Assembly (NCBI GenBank): GCA_965215315.1
Contig: CBDCDB010000008.1
Coordinates: forward strand, 3,224,001-3,288,000
Reading direction: 5' to 3'
DNA length: 64,000 nucleotides
Source of the DNA: Truepera sp965215315
GTDB lineage: Bacteria > Deinococcota > Deinococci > Deinococcales > Trueperaceae
Below the pieces are notes generated by a model. That model was given only the letters and a program-made list of their open reading frames with translations, made no database searches and was not told where the DNA came from. Below are positions 37,367 through 46,212 of this stretch, one piece after another (position 1 is the first letter of the stretch; the number at the start of each line of letters is the position of its first letter). Position numbers and translations under genes: made by a program.

Positions 37367-38281
37367 CTAGGTTTTAAGCGCTTCGGCCTCGATAAAAATC
37401 CGTTTGATTTCGGGGTGCGCCTTGCGGACGGCCTGCTCGATATGGTCGATCGCCAACATGACCTCGGCGGCGGGCAAATTGTGCTGAAACTGCACCTCGA
37501 GGTTGAGCAACACCTGCTCAGGCCCGAGGTGCATCGTCAGCGGCGCACCAACCTGTTCAACCCCCGGCTCGGCCTCGGCGAGCGTCTGAACGCTCCGGGT
37601 AATCTCGGCGTCGGCACTTTCGCCGACCAGCAAACCTTTGCTCTCGTACGCGAGAAAAACGGCGACCGCTGCCAGAATCAGGCCGATCACAATCGACGCG
37701 CCGCCGTCGAAGTAAGGGTTATCGAACCTGTGACCGAGAAAAATACCGATAAATGCGACCAGCAGCCCGAGTATAGCCGCGGTATCTTCAGCCAAAACGG
37801 TGTAAATCGCCGGGTCTTTGCTCGACCTGAGCGTTTGCCAGAAGGAGCGCTCACCCTGCGTTTTACGCAGCGCTCTATACGCAATCACCCAGGCAAACCC
37901 TTCGACTACAACCGCTATCGCAATCACGACGTAATTCCAGGTCGGGTCTTCGAGGCCGCTCGGATGCCGTAAATGACGAATTCCTTCATAAAACGACATC
38001 CCGCCGCCAAGACCGAAGAGCAGCATGGCGACAATCAAGCTCCAGAAGTAGAGTTCTTTACCGTACCCGAACGGATGCGTGGCGTCTGCGGGCTGTTGGC
38101 TTTTACGGATGCCCAGTAAGATAAGCAACTGATTGCCGGTATCGACGAGCGAATGAATCCCCTCAGACAGCATCGCCGAACTGCCGGTTAAAAACGCTGC
38201 GACGAACTTGGTAATAGCGATAATGAAGTTTGCGCCCATCGCGCCGTAAACTGCTGCTGTACTACCTGACGGATTTGCCAC
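37367..38281 (-). CDS. Cation diffusion facilitator transporter (ZnT9-like group)
   Basis: A 304-residue CDF protein with about six transmembrane helices and a C-terminal cytoplasmic domain. The metal site in helix 2 is HSLVDTGNQ (HxxxD). In helix 5 the classic HxxxD reads VLAEDTAAILG, so an Asp/Glu pair replaces histidine; this is seen in the ZnT9/SLC30A9-like subgroup. Likely a divalent metal exporter with altered selectivity. It is on the minus strand, with a strong terminator upstream from the MFS gene. Confidence 0.9.
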   Translation of the reverse strand: MANPSGSTAAVYGAMGANFIIAITKFVAAFLTGSSAMLSEGIHSLVDTGNQLLILLGIRKSQQPADATHPFGYGKELYFWSLIVAMLLFGLGGGMSFYEGIRHLRHPSGLEDPTWNYVVIAIAVVVEGFAWVIAYRALRKTQGERSFWQTLRSSKDPAIYTVLAEDTAAILGLLVAFIGIFLGHRFDNPYFDGGASIVIGLILAAVAVFLAYESKGLLVGESADAEITRSVQTLAEAEPGVEQVGAPLTMHLGPEQVLLNLEVQFQHNLPAAEVMLAIDHIEQAVRKAHPEIKRIFIEAEALKT

Positions 38282-38319
38282 CCGAATCTCCTCCTACGTT
38301 TTGCCCCAAGCTGAGCTGC

Positions 38320-38357
38320 AAAACGCGCTCCCCCCAACTGTAGCAGGAGCGCGTTTT
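38320..38357. terminator. Terminator after MFS gene
   Basis: A perfect 12-bp stem AAAACGCGCTCC/GGAGCGCGTTTT with a 14-base loop. Confidence 0.85.
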
Positions 38358-38409
38358 CGGTGTGCTTAAAGCTGCCTCAGAGACAGCACGGTGACCAAAC
38401 TACTTCTGG

Positions 38410-40307
38410 TTACCTCTGTGTCGTACCTGCTATCAGCGCCGGTTCACCGATTGCTCCAGCATTTTGCGGCGCGGCTTCTTGAACGGTTTCCTCGTCCGGA
38501 ACGCCCTTACGAAGTGGCAGTTCAGGGATGAAGAAGACGATCAGCGTGCCCACAGCGATGATTACAAAGCTCACCCAGAAGAGCAGCCGAATGCTCTCGG
38601 CGAAACCTTGTTTGACGCCGCTCGAGACCTGCGCCGAAAGCGTCTGGGCCTGCGCGCCCAGCCCTGCTTTAAGCTGTGTGAGCGCCTGCGTCTGCGCGGC
38701 TGCCGGGAGTGACGGTGCAGTTCTTACCAAGTTTTTGACCTGCGCCGGAGTCTGTGCGCTCTCTAAAAGCGCGGTGCGAGCCGCTACGTCGCCGCCAACT
38801 GCCGCCTCGGTTTGGGCGTAAAGCCGACCGAATCCGGCGGTGATACCCTCGCTGATATCACCCCCGGCACCCGCGCCCTGAAGCGCACCGATGTCGAACT
38901 TCTGTGACTGCAAGGCCGGAACATCCGGCAGGTGCTTGGGAATTGCCGTCCCGACGCTGAGCGTCAGCAGCGAGCCGAAGACGGCTAAGCCGATGGTTGA
39001 ACCGATCTGCCGGAAAAACTGGCTTGCGCCTGTCGCGGTGCCGAGTTGCGCCTGTGGTACGGCGTTCTGAATCGCTAGGGTAAACAAGCTTTGGGCCGGG
39101 CCGAGGCCGATACCGACAACCACCATCCGCCACGAAAGGCCGAGCTGCGTTGTGTCCAAGCTGATGCTCGTCAGGGTGAAGACGCCCGCGAGCAGCACGA
39201 GCGAGCCGAAGATCATAAAGGGTTTGTAACGCCCGGTGCGTGTGACGAGTAAGCCTGTCAAGGTCGAACTGACGATCAGCCCCGCCATCAGTGGCAGGAG
39301 CGTAAACCCCGAGTTGGTCGCGCTAATGCCCAGAACAAGTTGCATAAAGAGCGGCAAAAACATGATAATGCCCAGAAACGCGATGTTGATAATGAACGAC
39401 GCGCCGTTGGCGATGCTGAATACGGGGACGCGGAAGAGCTCGAGCGGTAAAATCGGATTTTTAACGCGTAGCTCAACTAACACAAAGGCTAGAAGCGAAA
39501 GTGCTGCCACACCGAACAGGATAAGAATCGTCGGCGAAGTCCAGGGATACGTCGAACCCGCCCAGGTCAAAGCCAGGAGCAGCGGCACGAACGCGCTCAG
39601 GATCAGTCCGGCCCCGGCAAAGTCGATCTTGCCGCCGCCCGTCCCAGCTTTGAGGAGCGGCATCTTGGTGGCAATTAGATAGAGCGCCACGAGTCCGAGG
39701 GGAAGGTTGACGTAAAACACCCAGCGCCAGCCTGCGACGGCGTACCCGAGGAGCGTCACCGAACCGTGATCGGTAAAAAAGCCGCCGATAATCGGGCCGA
39801 GTACCGAGGCGAGGCCGAACACGCCGCCGAACAGCCCCTGATAGCGGCCCCGTTCGGCAGGGGGAAGATGTCGGCGATGATGGCAAAGGCGCTCGAGAAC
39901 AGCGCCGCGCCGCCTAAGCCTTGCAGCGCCCGGAAAAGAATCAGCTGCGTCATCCCTGAGCCGAGTAGCGGCAGCGGGCCGAACTCCCCAGCCAGCCCGC
40001 AGAGCGCCGAGCCGACCAAAAAGAGCGAAACGCCGAAGGTCAGAATCGGTTTGCGTCCGTACATGTCGGACAGCTTGCCGTAAATCGGTACCATCACGGT
40101 TGAGGCGAGCAGATACGCGGTTGTGACCCAAGTGTAGAGCGATAGACCGTTTAGGTCGGCGATAATGCGCGGCATGGCGGTCGAGACGATTGTGTTGTCG
40201 AGTGCGCCGAGCAAAAAAACGACGAGCACCGCGCCGAGGGTGAGGTTGCGCTCGCCCTTGGTAAACGCGTTTTGAGCTGCTACGGGTTGGGGTAGGGCTT
40301 GAGCCAT
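38410..40307 (-). pseudogene. DHA2-family MFS drug exporter with frameshift
   Basis: A 14-helix EmrB/QacA-type multidrug exporter read leftwards. The N-terminal half (40307 to about 39865) has LDNTIVSTAMPRII and YGKLSDMYGRKPIL. The second half continues in another frame from AERGRYQGLFGGVFG. The junction is a run of five G on the plus strand (39860-39864); six would restore FPPAERGRYQG and a single protein of about 630 residues. The C-terminus has a long soluble insert. A homopolymer assembly error or a phase-variable gene are alternatives to decay. The start overlaps the marR stop (TAATG). Confidence 0.8.
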
Positions 40308-40699
40308 TATCTTTCTCCTACGGTTGCGTTCTGTATTTCGGGTGAAGCGGTGAGCTGGTCGCTTAAAGTCTCGAGCAACCCCAAAAACTGTTCTTGAGCG
40401 TCGCCGAGCCCTGCGAGAAACGGCTCGAGTAACCCTTCAATGCTGCCGCGCACTTCAGCGTGCAGGGTCGTTCCGGCGAGGGTCGTCTCGAGGCGAGTTC
40501 GGCGGGAATCAGAGGTGTCGATAGCGCGTTCGATCAGACCCGCTTGCAACAGCGTTTGCAAAATCCGGCTGGTGGTGTCTTTAGGCAGCCGGAGCCGGTC
40601 GGCGAGTTCGGTCGGATACTGCACGCCTCTAGAGATCGCTGCAAGTACCAGAAAATCCCGGTACGAGAGGCCGTGAGTGGTTTCTAAAAGCGGATTCAC
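40307..40699 (-). CDS. MarR-family transcriptional regulator (N-terminus in doubt)
   Basis: A winged-helix regulator with the MarR core: YRDFLVLAAISRGVQYPTE, the recognition helix LPKDTTSRILQTLLQAGLIE and wing DSRRTRLETTLAG. From the GTG at 40699 it lacks helix 1, yet the same frame continues upstream with RFFVAHWRIGRAVHDYVN, which fits helix 1 but has no start codon. A run of six A (40739-40744) would, with five, put it in frame with an ATG at 40778. So the gene is either frameshifted or shortened. It is co-transcribed with the MFS exporter and probably represses it. Confidence 0.75.
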   Translation of the reverse strand: MNPLLETTHGLSYRDFLVLAAISRGVQYPTELADRLRLPKDTTSRILQTLLQAGLIERAIDTSDSRRTRLETTLAGTTLHAEVRGSIEGLLEPFLAGLGDAQEQFLGLLETLSDQLTASPEIQNATVGER

Positions 40700-40854
40700 G
40701 TAGTCGTGGACGGCGCGGCCGATGCGCCAGTGGGCGACAAAAAAGCGTGAAGCGGTGGCAGTCGGGTGGAGCGTGCATACCTCAACAGTTGTACACCCAA
40801 GTAATTGAATAAATCAACTATCTATGAACGCAATAAGTTTATACCTCGGGCTGG

Positions 40855-40989
40855 TATAGCAGATATCATCTGGGAATGGACGCTCTCACCTTCAACTAAA
40901 CTGTTTGGCACGCACGTCCTGAGGTGATTATTGTAGCTTCTAACTGCTTAAGGGTGATTATTGTAGCTTCTAACTGCTTAAGTGCGATA
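40855..40989 (+). repeat. TATAGCA-ended short mobile repeat, copy A (with internal duplication)
   Basis: Starts TATAGCAGATATCATCTGGG and ends TGCGATA; near-identical to copies at 47002 and 59624. A 30-base unit is duplicated inside (40923-40952 and 40953-40982). Confidence 0.8.
40923..40982 (+). repeat. Perfect tandem duplication, 30 bp x2
   Basis: Two identical units starting GGTGATTATTGTAGC and ending ACTGCTTAAG inside repeat copy A. Confidence 0.95.
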
Positions 40990-41184
40990 GCAGAGACCAA
41001 CAGACAAAGCAACAAAGAGAGCCTTTGAGAGAACGGTAGAGTTTGTGTGCTGGACGAAAAAAGCCGCTTGTCAGCCGGTTAGTGGCTACAAGTTGGTGCG
41101 TACATTTTACGGCGTAGCAACGCTCTAGTTGCCGGTTTGTGCTGAGTTGGTGATCCTCGAGCCTTCCTCTTGTCAAGGCGACCC

Positions 41185-41224
41185 TATCTCCATAATCTAG
41201 TCATTATCTCCATAATCTAGTCAT
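41185..41224 (+). repeat. Perfect tandem duplication, 20 bp x2
   Basis: The unit TATCTCCATAATCTAGTCAT occurs twice in tandem, 60 bases before the cdsA promoter region. Confidence 0.95.
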
Positions 41225-41277
41225 TAAAATCTCGACGTCTACTGGTTAAGCTCTTCTCCGGCTCACGCTGAATAGGT

Positions 41278-41285
41278 CATACTGT
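41278..41285 (+). promoter_or_regulatory. Leaderless -10 box of cdsA
   Basis: CATACT (7 bases) or TACTGT (5 bases) before the GTG at 41291. Confidence 0.4.
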
Positions 41286-41290
41286 AGGGC

Positions 41291-42151
41291 GTGCGCCCAC
41301 CCTACACCCGCATCATCTCCGGACTCGTCGCTTTTTTAGCAGCAGTCTTGATCATGTGGGCCGGGTTGCCGCTGCTTGCGCCCGCGTATCTTATCCTGAC
41401 GCTCGCATCCTTACGAGAATTTTCGCTGTTGATGAACCTGCGCGGCATCCCGATTCGCCGCCGCAGCCTCTACGTCGCCGCCGTTTTGACCCTGCCCGCG
41501 TCGCTCCCGGTTACGTATCAGGGCATTTTCGACATGCAACCCTTATTTGACGGGATGAGCTGGCGTGAAGCGCTCTTGGGGCTGTTGGCGCTCTATCTGA
41601 TCGGGTTAGAGGTCATCCATCCGAACGACCGCTCGGTCGAAAGCGTCGTCTACAGTCTGTTCGGCTATATCTACATTCCGTGGCTCGCGGGTTACGCCAT
41701 CACGCTCCGCTACACCCCGGACGGTGTTTTAGGTCTTTGGTACTTGGTCATTCCGATCTTGGCGATTATTGCGAGTGACGTGGGCGCGTATACGGTCGGC
41801 AAGCTGTTCGGCAGACGCAAACTCGCGCCGCAGCTCAGCCCGAACAAGACGCTCGAGGGCGCGTTCGGTGGTCTCGGACTAGCTATCGTCATCGTTTCAC
41901 TGACGACCTACACGCTCGGCTGGCTTTACGGGCTGCACATAGACATCTACGACACGCTGCTATTTAGTGTATTGGTCTCGAGCGCCGCGCAACTAGGCGA
42001 CCTGTTCGAGTCGCTGATCAAACGCTGGGCCGGAGTTAAAGATACCGGCCTGTTCCTGCCCGGTCACGGCGGCGCATTAGACCGCATCGACGGGATGCTC
42101 TTTGCGGTGCCGGTCGCGTACTATTTTGTGACGTTTGTGATCTTGCGCTAG
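41291..42151 (+). CDS. cdsA: Phosphatidate cytidylyltransferase
   Basis: A 286-residue inner-membrane enzyme making CDP-diacylglycerol from phosphatidate and CTP. About seven helices, with the CdsA signature near the C-terminus: SPNKTLEGAFGG, QLGDLFESLIKRWAGVKDTG, then PGHGGALDRIDGM. GTG start. It usually follows frr directly; here it is separated by an accessory block and has its own promoter. Confidence 0.96.
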   Translation: MRPPYTRIISGLVAFLAAVLIMWAGLPLLAPAYLILTLASLREFSLLMNLRGIPIRRRSLYVAAVLTLPASLPVTYQGIFDMQPLFDGMSWREALLGLLALYLIGLEVIHPNDRSVESVVYSLFGYIYIPWLAGYAITLRYTPDGVLGLWYLVIPILAIIASDVGAYTVGKLFGRRKLAPQLSPNKTLEGAFGGLGLAIVIVSLTTYTLGWLYGLHIDIYDTLLFSVLVSSAAQLGDLFESLIKRWAGVKDTGLFLPGHGGALDRIDGMLFAVPVAYYFVTFVILR

Positions 42152-42294
42152 CCTGCGCTAACGGGGTAAGGTTGAGGCTGGGTTTTAGCGGCGAACGTAG
42201 TTTGGTTACGGGCGGATGACTGCTCAGGTGTTTGCTGACCACGGGACCCAAGTTTTTATGTTCTTAACGGCTAGCCTCGATCTGGAGGATGATT

Positions 42295-43548
42295 TTGCAA
42301 CCGATACAAGACCGAAAAGCGTTAGACGTCTACTTCGTCCGGCAGCAGTTTCCGGCTTTTAGCGAACCCAGCCTCGCAGGACAAGCGTTTTTTGAGAACG
42401 CCGGGGGTTCATACGCTTGCACGCAGGTGATTGACCGGCTTTACGATTTTTATACCAAGCTTAAAGTGCAGCCGCATCACCGGTATCCGGTTTCGCAGGC
42501 GGCGGGACGAGAGATGGACTCGAGCTACCCTCACTTTGCCGCCTACTTAGGTGTCCAACCAGACGAAGTGTACTTTGGCCCCTCGACCACACAAAATACT
42601 TACGTGTTAGCGCAGGCGTTCCGGGATTATCTCAAAGCTGGCGATGAAATCATCGTTACCAACCAAGACCACGAAGCGAACAGCGGGGCGTGGCGGAAGC
42701 TAGCAGCGGACGGCATCACGGTCAAAGAGTGGCAGGTTGATGTTGAAGGCCGGTTGCACCCGGAAGCTTCACGGGCGCTCTTGACTAAGAAGACCAAAAT
42801 CGTCGCCTTTCCGCACTGCTCGAACATTGTCGGTGACATCAATCCGGTTCGTGAACTTGCCGAACTCGCGCACGGAGTCGGCGCAGTTACTATTGTTGAC
42901 GGTGTTTCTTACGCCGGTCACGGCTTCCCGAACGTTGCCGAGTTAGGCGCAGATATCTACCTCTTTTCGACCTACAAAACTTACGGGCCGCATCAGGGCG
43001 TGATGGTGGTGCGTGAGGCTATAGCGCAAAAGTTGACGAATCAGGGGCACTATTTCAACGAAGGCAATAGCACCAAACGCCTGACCCCGGCAGGCCCGGA
43101 CCACGCGCAGATTGCGGCGGCGCGGGGTGTGACGGACTATTTTGACGCGGTTTACGGGCATCATTACGGTGCGGACGCAGGCGCACAAACCGAGGTCGCC
43201 GTAAAAGCCAAAGCTGTACATGACCTTTTCAGGGATGCGGAATTGGCGCGGTTAGAGCCTCTGCTCGAGTACCTCAACACGCACCCCAAAATCCGCATCA
43301 TCGGCCCGAAAACGCTGGAAAACCGCGCCCCGACGGTTTCGCTCGTTGTCGAAGGACGTTCTTCCGCCGAGCTGGTCGAAAGGTTAGCCGAGCGCGGCAT
43401 CATGTGCGCTTACGGACATTTTTACGCGGCGCGGTTGTTGGACGCTCTTGGTATCGGCGGCGACGGGGTACTGAGGTTGTCGTTCGTTCACTACACAAGT
43501 GAAGATGACGTGGCGCAGCTGATCAGGGCGCTGGACGAGACCCTCTAA
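42295..43548 (+). CDS. Class V aminotransferase / cysteine desulfurase-like protein
   Basis: A 417-residue PLP enzyme of the NifS/CsdA-like group. The PLP lysine is in FSTYKTYGPHQG, preceded by VDGVSYAGHG and HCSNIVGDINP. The substrate is unclear because the desulfurase active-site cysteine loop is not recognisable. I prefer TTG 42295 as the start: GGAGG (42284-42288) is 6 bases before it, whereas the ATG at 42289 abuts GGAGG. Monocistronic, downstream of cdsA. Confidence 0.88.
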   Translation: MQPIQDRKALDVYFVRQQFPAFSEPSLAGQAFFENAGGSYACTQVIDRLYDFYTKLKVQPHHRYPVSQAAGREMDSSYPHFAAYLGVQPDEVYFGPSTTQNTYVLAQAFRDYLKAGDEIIVTNQDHEANSGAWRKLAADGITVKEWQVDVEGRLHPEASRALLTKKTKIVAFPHCSNIVGDINPVRELAELAHGVGAVTIVDGVSYAGHGFPNVAELGADIYLFSTYKTYGPHQGVMVVREAIAQKLTNQGHYFNEGNSTKRLTPAGPDHAQIAAARGVTDYFDAVYGHHYGADAGAQTEVAVKAKAVHDLFRDAELARLEPLLEYLNTHPKIRIIGPKTLENRAPTVSLVVEGRSSAELVERLAERGIMCAYGHFYAARLLDALGIGGDGVLRLSFVHYTSEDDVAQLIRALDETL

Positions 43549-43607
43549 CGGCGACCCGCTCCCGTAAAACTGACAGCTGGGGTGCAGGAGAAAGTACCAA
43601 AAGCTGC

Positions 43608-43613
43608 TACCAT
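43608..43613 (+). promoter_or_regulatory. Leaderless -10 box of lipB
   Basis: TACCAT, 6 bases before the ATG at 43620. Confidence 0.5.
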
Positions 43614-43619
43614 TCTAGT

Positions 43620-44339
43620 ATGGCGATAGTAGCTCCGGCACGTGACCCACAAGCCCGCAACCTCAAGGTTGGTAATCTCACTGTCCGTGATTTGGGCCGC
43701 CTCGACTACCGCGCCGCTTGGGACGTGCAGTTAGAAACTCACGCCGCCGTCGCTGAAGGCCGCACCCCGCCGACGCTGCTCTTGGTCGAACATCCGCCGG
43801 TCATCACCTTCGGTAAAAAAGGTGGACGTGCCAACCTGCTGGCTGACGCAGTAACTTTAGAGGCCCAAGGCTTCAGTCTCCACGATATCGAACGCGGCGG
43901 CGACGTGACCTATCATGGCCCCGGTCAGCTGGTCGGCTATCCGATTTTGCCTATCGGCCGGATGGTGCGGAGCTATTTGAGGAACCTCGAGGCCGTTATG
44001 GTACAGGTCTTGGCAGATTACGGGCTTTCCGGTGAAGGCAGCCCCGGTTACGCGGGCGTCTGGGTCGGGGATGAAAAAGTCGTCGCTATCGGGGTCGCTA
44101 TCAAACGCAACGTCTCGTTTCACGGGTTTGCGCTGAACGTCTCGACCGACCTGTCACACTTTTCTTACATTGTGCCGTGCGGGATTCAGGACAAAGGCGT
44201 CACGAGTCTGAGCCAGCTTTTGGGCCACGCCGTAACGCTTGATGAAGTCAAGCCCAAACTGCTGAGCGCCTTTACCGATGTTTTTGACATGACACTACGA
44301 AACACTGAGTCCGCCACAGAAAGCCAGGTTTTACGGTGA
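43620..44339 (+). CDS. lipB: Octanoyltransferase
   Basis: A 239-residue enzyme transferring octanoyl from acyl carrier protein to lipoyl domains. It has the RGGDVTYHGPGQLVGYPI signature, the catalytic cysteine in SYIVPCGIQDKGVTSL and the lysine in KVVAIGVAIKRNVSFHGFAL. It overlaps lipA by four bases (GTGA), so the lipoate pair is co-translated. Confidence 0.97.
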   Translation: MAIVAPARDPQARNLKVGNLTVRDLGRLDYRAAWDVQLETHAAVAEGRTPPTLLLVEHPPVITFGKKGGRANLLADAVTLEAQGFSLHDIERGGDVTYHGPGQLVGYPILPIGRMVRSYLRNLEAVMVQVLADYGLSGEGSPGYAGVWVGDEKVVAIGVAIKRNVSFHGFALNVSTDLSHFSYIVPCGIQDKGVTSLSQLLGHAVTLDEVKPKLLSAFTDVFDMTLRNTESATESQVLR

Positions 44340-45319
44340 CACAACCCAAAACTCCCGATACGCCTCTCGTTGACATCCCCCTAACCGAAATCAAAGTCGT
44401 TAAAAACGGCGTATTTAGTAAAAATGCTGTAAGTGTGCCACGTGAGCGTAAACCGGACTGGCTCAAGGTCGCCCTGCCGTCTGGAACCAAATACAAAGAG
44501 GTTAAGAGTACGGTGCGCGAACACCGCTTGTCTACCGTCTGCGAAGAGGCGATGTGTCCGAATATCGGTGAGTGCTGGAACGCGGGCACGGCGACGATTA
44601 TGCTGATGGGCTCGGTATGTACTCGTGCGTGCCGCTTTTGCGCGGTCGATACCGGCAATCCCAAGGGCCGCCTTGACCTGGCTGAACCCCGCTTGGCTGC
44701 GAGTTCGGTGCAGCTGATGGGCCTCAAGTACGTCGTGCTGACCTCGGTTGACCGCGACGACCTGCCGGACGGCGGCTCAGGGCACTACGCCGCGTGTATT
44801 CGCGAAATCAAACGGGTCAACCCGGAAACCGCAGTCGAGGCGCTGACGCCCGACTTCGGCGGCGTTACGGGCAACGTGGAGAAGGTGTTGGACGCCGGGG
44901 TTGAGGTCTACGCACAAAACCTCGAGACCGTCCGCCGCCTCACGCATCCGGTACGTGACCCCCGCGCGGGCTACGACCAGACCTTAAGCGTCCTCGCTTA
45001 CGCCAAAAAATCTCGCCCTGACGTGCTGACTAAAACCAGCCTGATGTTGGGTTTGGGTGAAACTGACGAAGAAATCGTTGAAACGATGGACGATTTACGC
45101 GCTGCTGGTGTGGACATCGTGACCTTCGGGCAGTATCTGCGCCCTACAGCGTCGCATTTGCCGGTCGTGCGCTATGTGCCGCCCGAAGATTTTAACCGCT
45201 ACCGCGAGCTGGGGCTTAAAAAAGGGTTTCTCGAGGTTGTTTCAGGGCCGCTCGTGCGCTCTTCTTACCGGGCAGAGCGGGCGTTGGAGAAAAATAACGT
45301 GGGGATGGCAGCGGACTAA
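44336..45319 (+). CDS. lipA: Lipoyl synthase
   Basis: A 327-residue radical-SAM enzyme that inserts two sulfur atoms into protein-bound octanoate. The auxiliary cluster cysteines are CEEAMCPNIGEC, and the radical-SAM CxxxCxxC is CTRACRFC. RSSYRAE near the C-terminus supplies the conserved serine ligand. The pair lipB-lipA is complete. The AT-richer unknown-PIN unit follows after 27 bases. Confidence 0.98.
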   Translation: MTQPKTPDTPLVDIPLTEIKVVKNGVFSKNAVSVPRERKPDWLKVALPSGTKYKEVKSTVREHRLSTVCEEAMCPNIGECWNAGTATIMLMGSVCTRACRFCAVDTGNPKGRLDLAEPRLAASSVQLMGLKYVVLTSVDRDDLPDGGSGHYAACIREIKRVNPETAVEALTPDFGGVTGNVEKVLDAGVEVYAQNLETVRRLTHPVRDPRAGYDQTLSVLAYAKKSRPDVLTKTSLMLGLGETDEEIVETMDDLRAAGVDIVTFGQYLRPTASHLPVVRYVPPEDFNRYRELGLKKGFLEVVSGPLVRSSYRAERALEKNNVGMAAD

Positions 45320-45346
45320 TTGCTACTCTTGCAATAGGATGACCAT

Positions 45347-45631
45347 ATGAACGTTAGTGACGCAGTTCAAGTAGCTATTTCAGACACGAAGAAACTTTTT
45401 GAGTCGGAAAGTCTGTCGAACGTCGGGCTCGAAGAGGTCGCTTTCGACGATTTATCGGGAGAATGGATTATAACTGTAGGGTTTTCTCGCCCGTGGGATT
45501 ACCAAAACAGAGGTATATTGGCATCAACACTCGCTCCTCAAAAGCCCAACCGGTCGTTCAAGATAGTTCGCGTGCGCAACTCTAATGGTCAAGTTTCATC
45601 TATTAAAAATTATTCTATTAGCAGCATGTGA
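45347..45631 (+). CDS. Hypothetical partner of PIN-domain protein
   Basis: A 94-residue acidic-to-neutral protein without signal peptide or membrane helix. I do not recognise a named family. The pattern GLEEVAFDDLSGEWIITVGF followed by SRPWD looks like a compact alpha-beta fold. Base composition is clearly AT-richer than lipA before it. Its TGA overlaps the GTG of the PIN gene (GTGA), so the two are co-translated and may form a two-gene unit. It could be an antitoxin-like or accessory subunit; that is inference from context only. Confidence 0.7.
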   Translation: MNVSDAVQVAISDTKKLFESESLSNVGLEEVAFDDLSGEWIITVGFSRPWDYQNRGILASTLAPQKPNRSFKIVRVRNSNGQVSSIKNYSISSM

Positions 45632-46095
45632 AAAGGATTTTGCTTGACGCCAATTTGCTGGTTTTGCTTGTAATCGGATTGACTGACCGTAATCTGGTTC
45701 CAAAACATAAGAACGCGAAAACATTTGAGAAAGCCGATTACGACCTTTTAGTTGACATACTGTCAAGCTATGACGCTATTGCTGTTACTCTCCATATTTT
45801 AGCTGAAACTTCAAATCTTGTATCGCAAATAGGCGAACCCGTTTCGTCATCGGTTAGGTTGACATTTTCTAATTTGCTCCAGAGTCAAGAAGAGATTTAT
45901 CTGGCAAGCAGAGACAGTGCCAAACATCCCTTATTCGTCCGTTTAGGGCTTACCGATACCTCTATTCTTCAGGTTATTCGTTCGGATACGCCTCTCCTTG
46001 CAACAGATGCAGGGCTCTACCTCGAGGCTTCCAAAGTAAATCCTGTGGCTACAAACTTCAACCACCTCAGGCAAGCGAGACTGCTCGGCAGTTGA
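45628..46095 (+). CDS. PIN-domain (putative ribonuclease) protein
   Basis: A 155-residue protein with a PIN-like fold. Candidate metal-binding acids are D7 (LLDANLLVLL), E60 (LHILAETSNL), D110 (LGLTDTSIL) and D127 (LLATDAGLY), in the right order for the PIN active site. PIN proteins are Mg/Mn-dependent RNases, often toxins with a small upstream antitoxin. Here the partner does not look like a usual DNA-binding antitoxin. GTG start overlaps the stop of the upstream gene. AT-rich composition suggests horizontal gain. Confidence 0.75.
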   Translation: MKRILLDANLLVLLVIGLTDRNLVPKHKNAKTFEKADYDLLVDILSSYDAIAVTLHILAETSNLVSQIGEPVSSSVRLTFSNLLQSQEEIYLASRDSAKHPLFVRLGLTDTSILQVIRSDTPLLATDAGLYLEASKVNPVATNFNHLRQARLLGS

Positions 46096-46212
46096 ACACA
46101 AATCCTGGGTAAATCGAGAGGAACCTCATGATTATCCCCAAGTCACTTGTGTTTTCGAGCAAAATCAATTCGGATGAGCCGCTGGGTCTAACGCGTTCCG
46201 AAAAGCGTTAAG

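Noticed and set aside
40923..40982. Two-copy repeat as a possible CRISPR start.
   Set aside because: The units are directly adjacent with no spacer, and there are no cas genes in the window.
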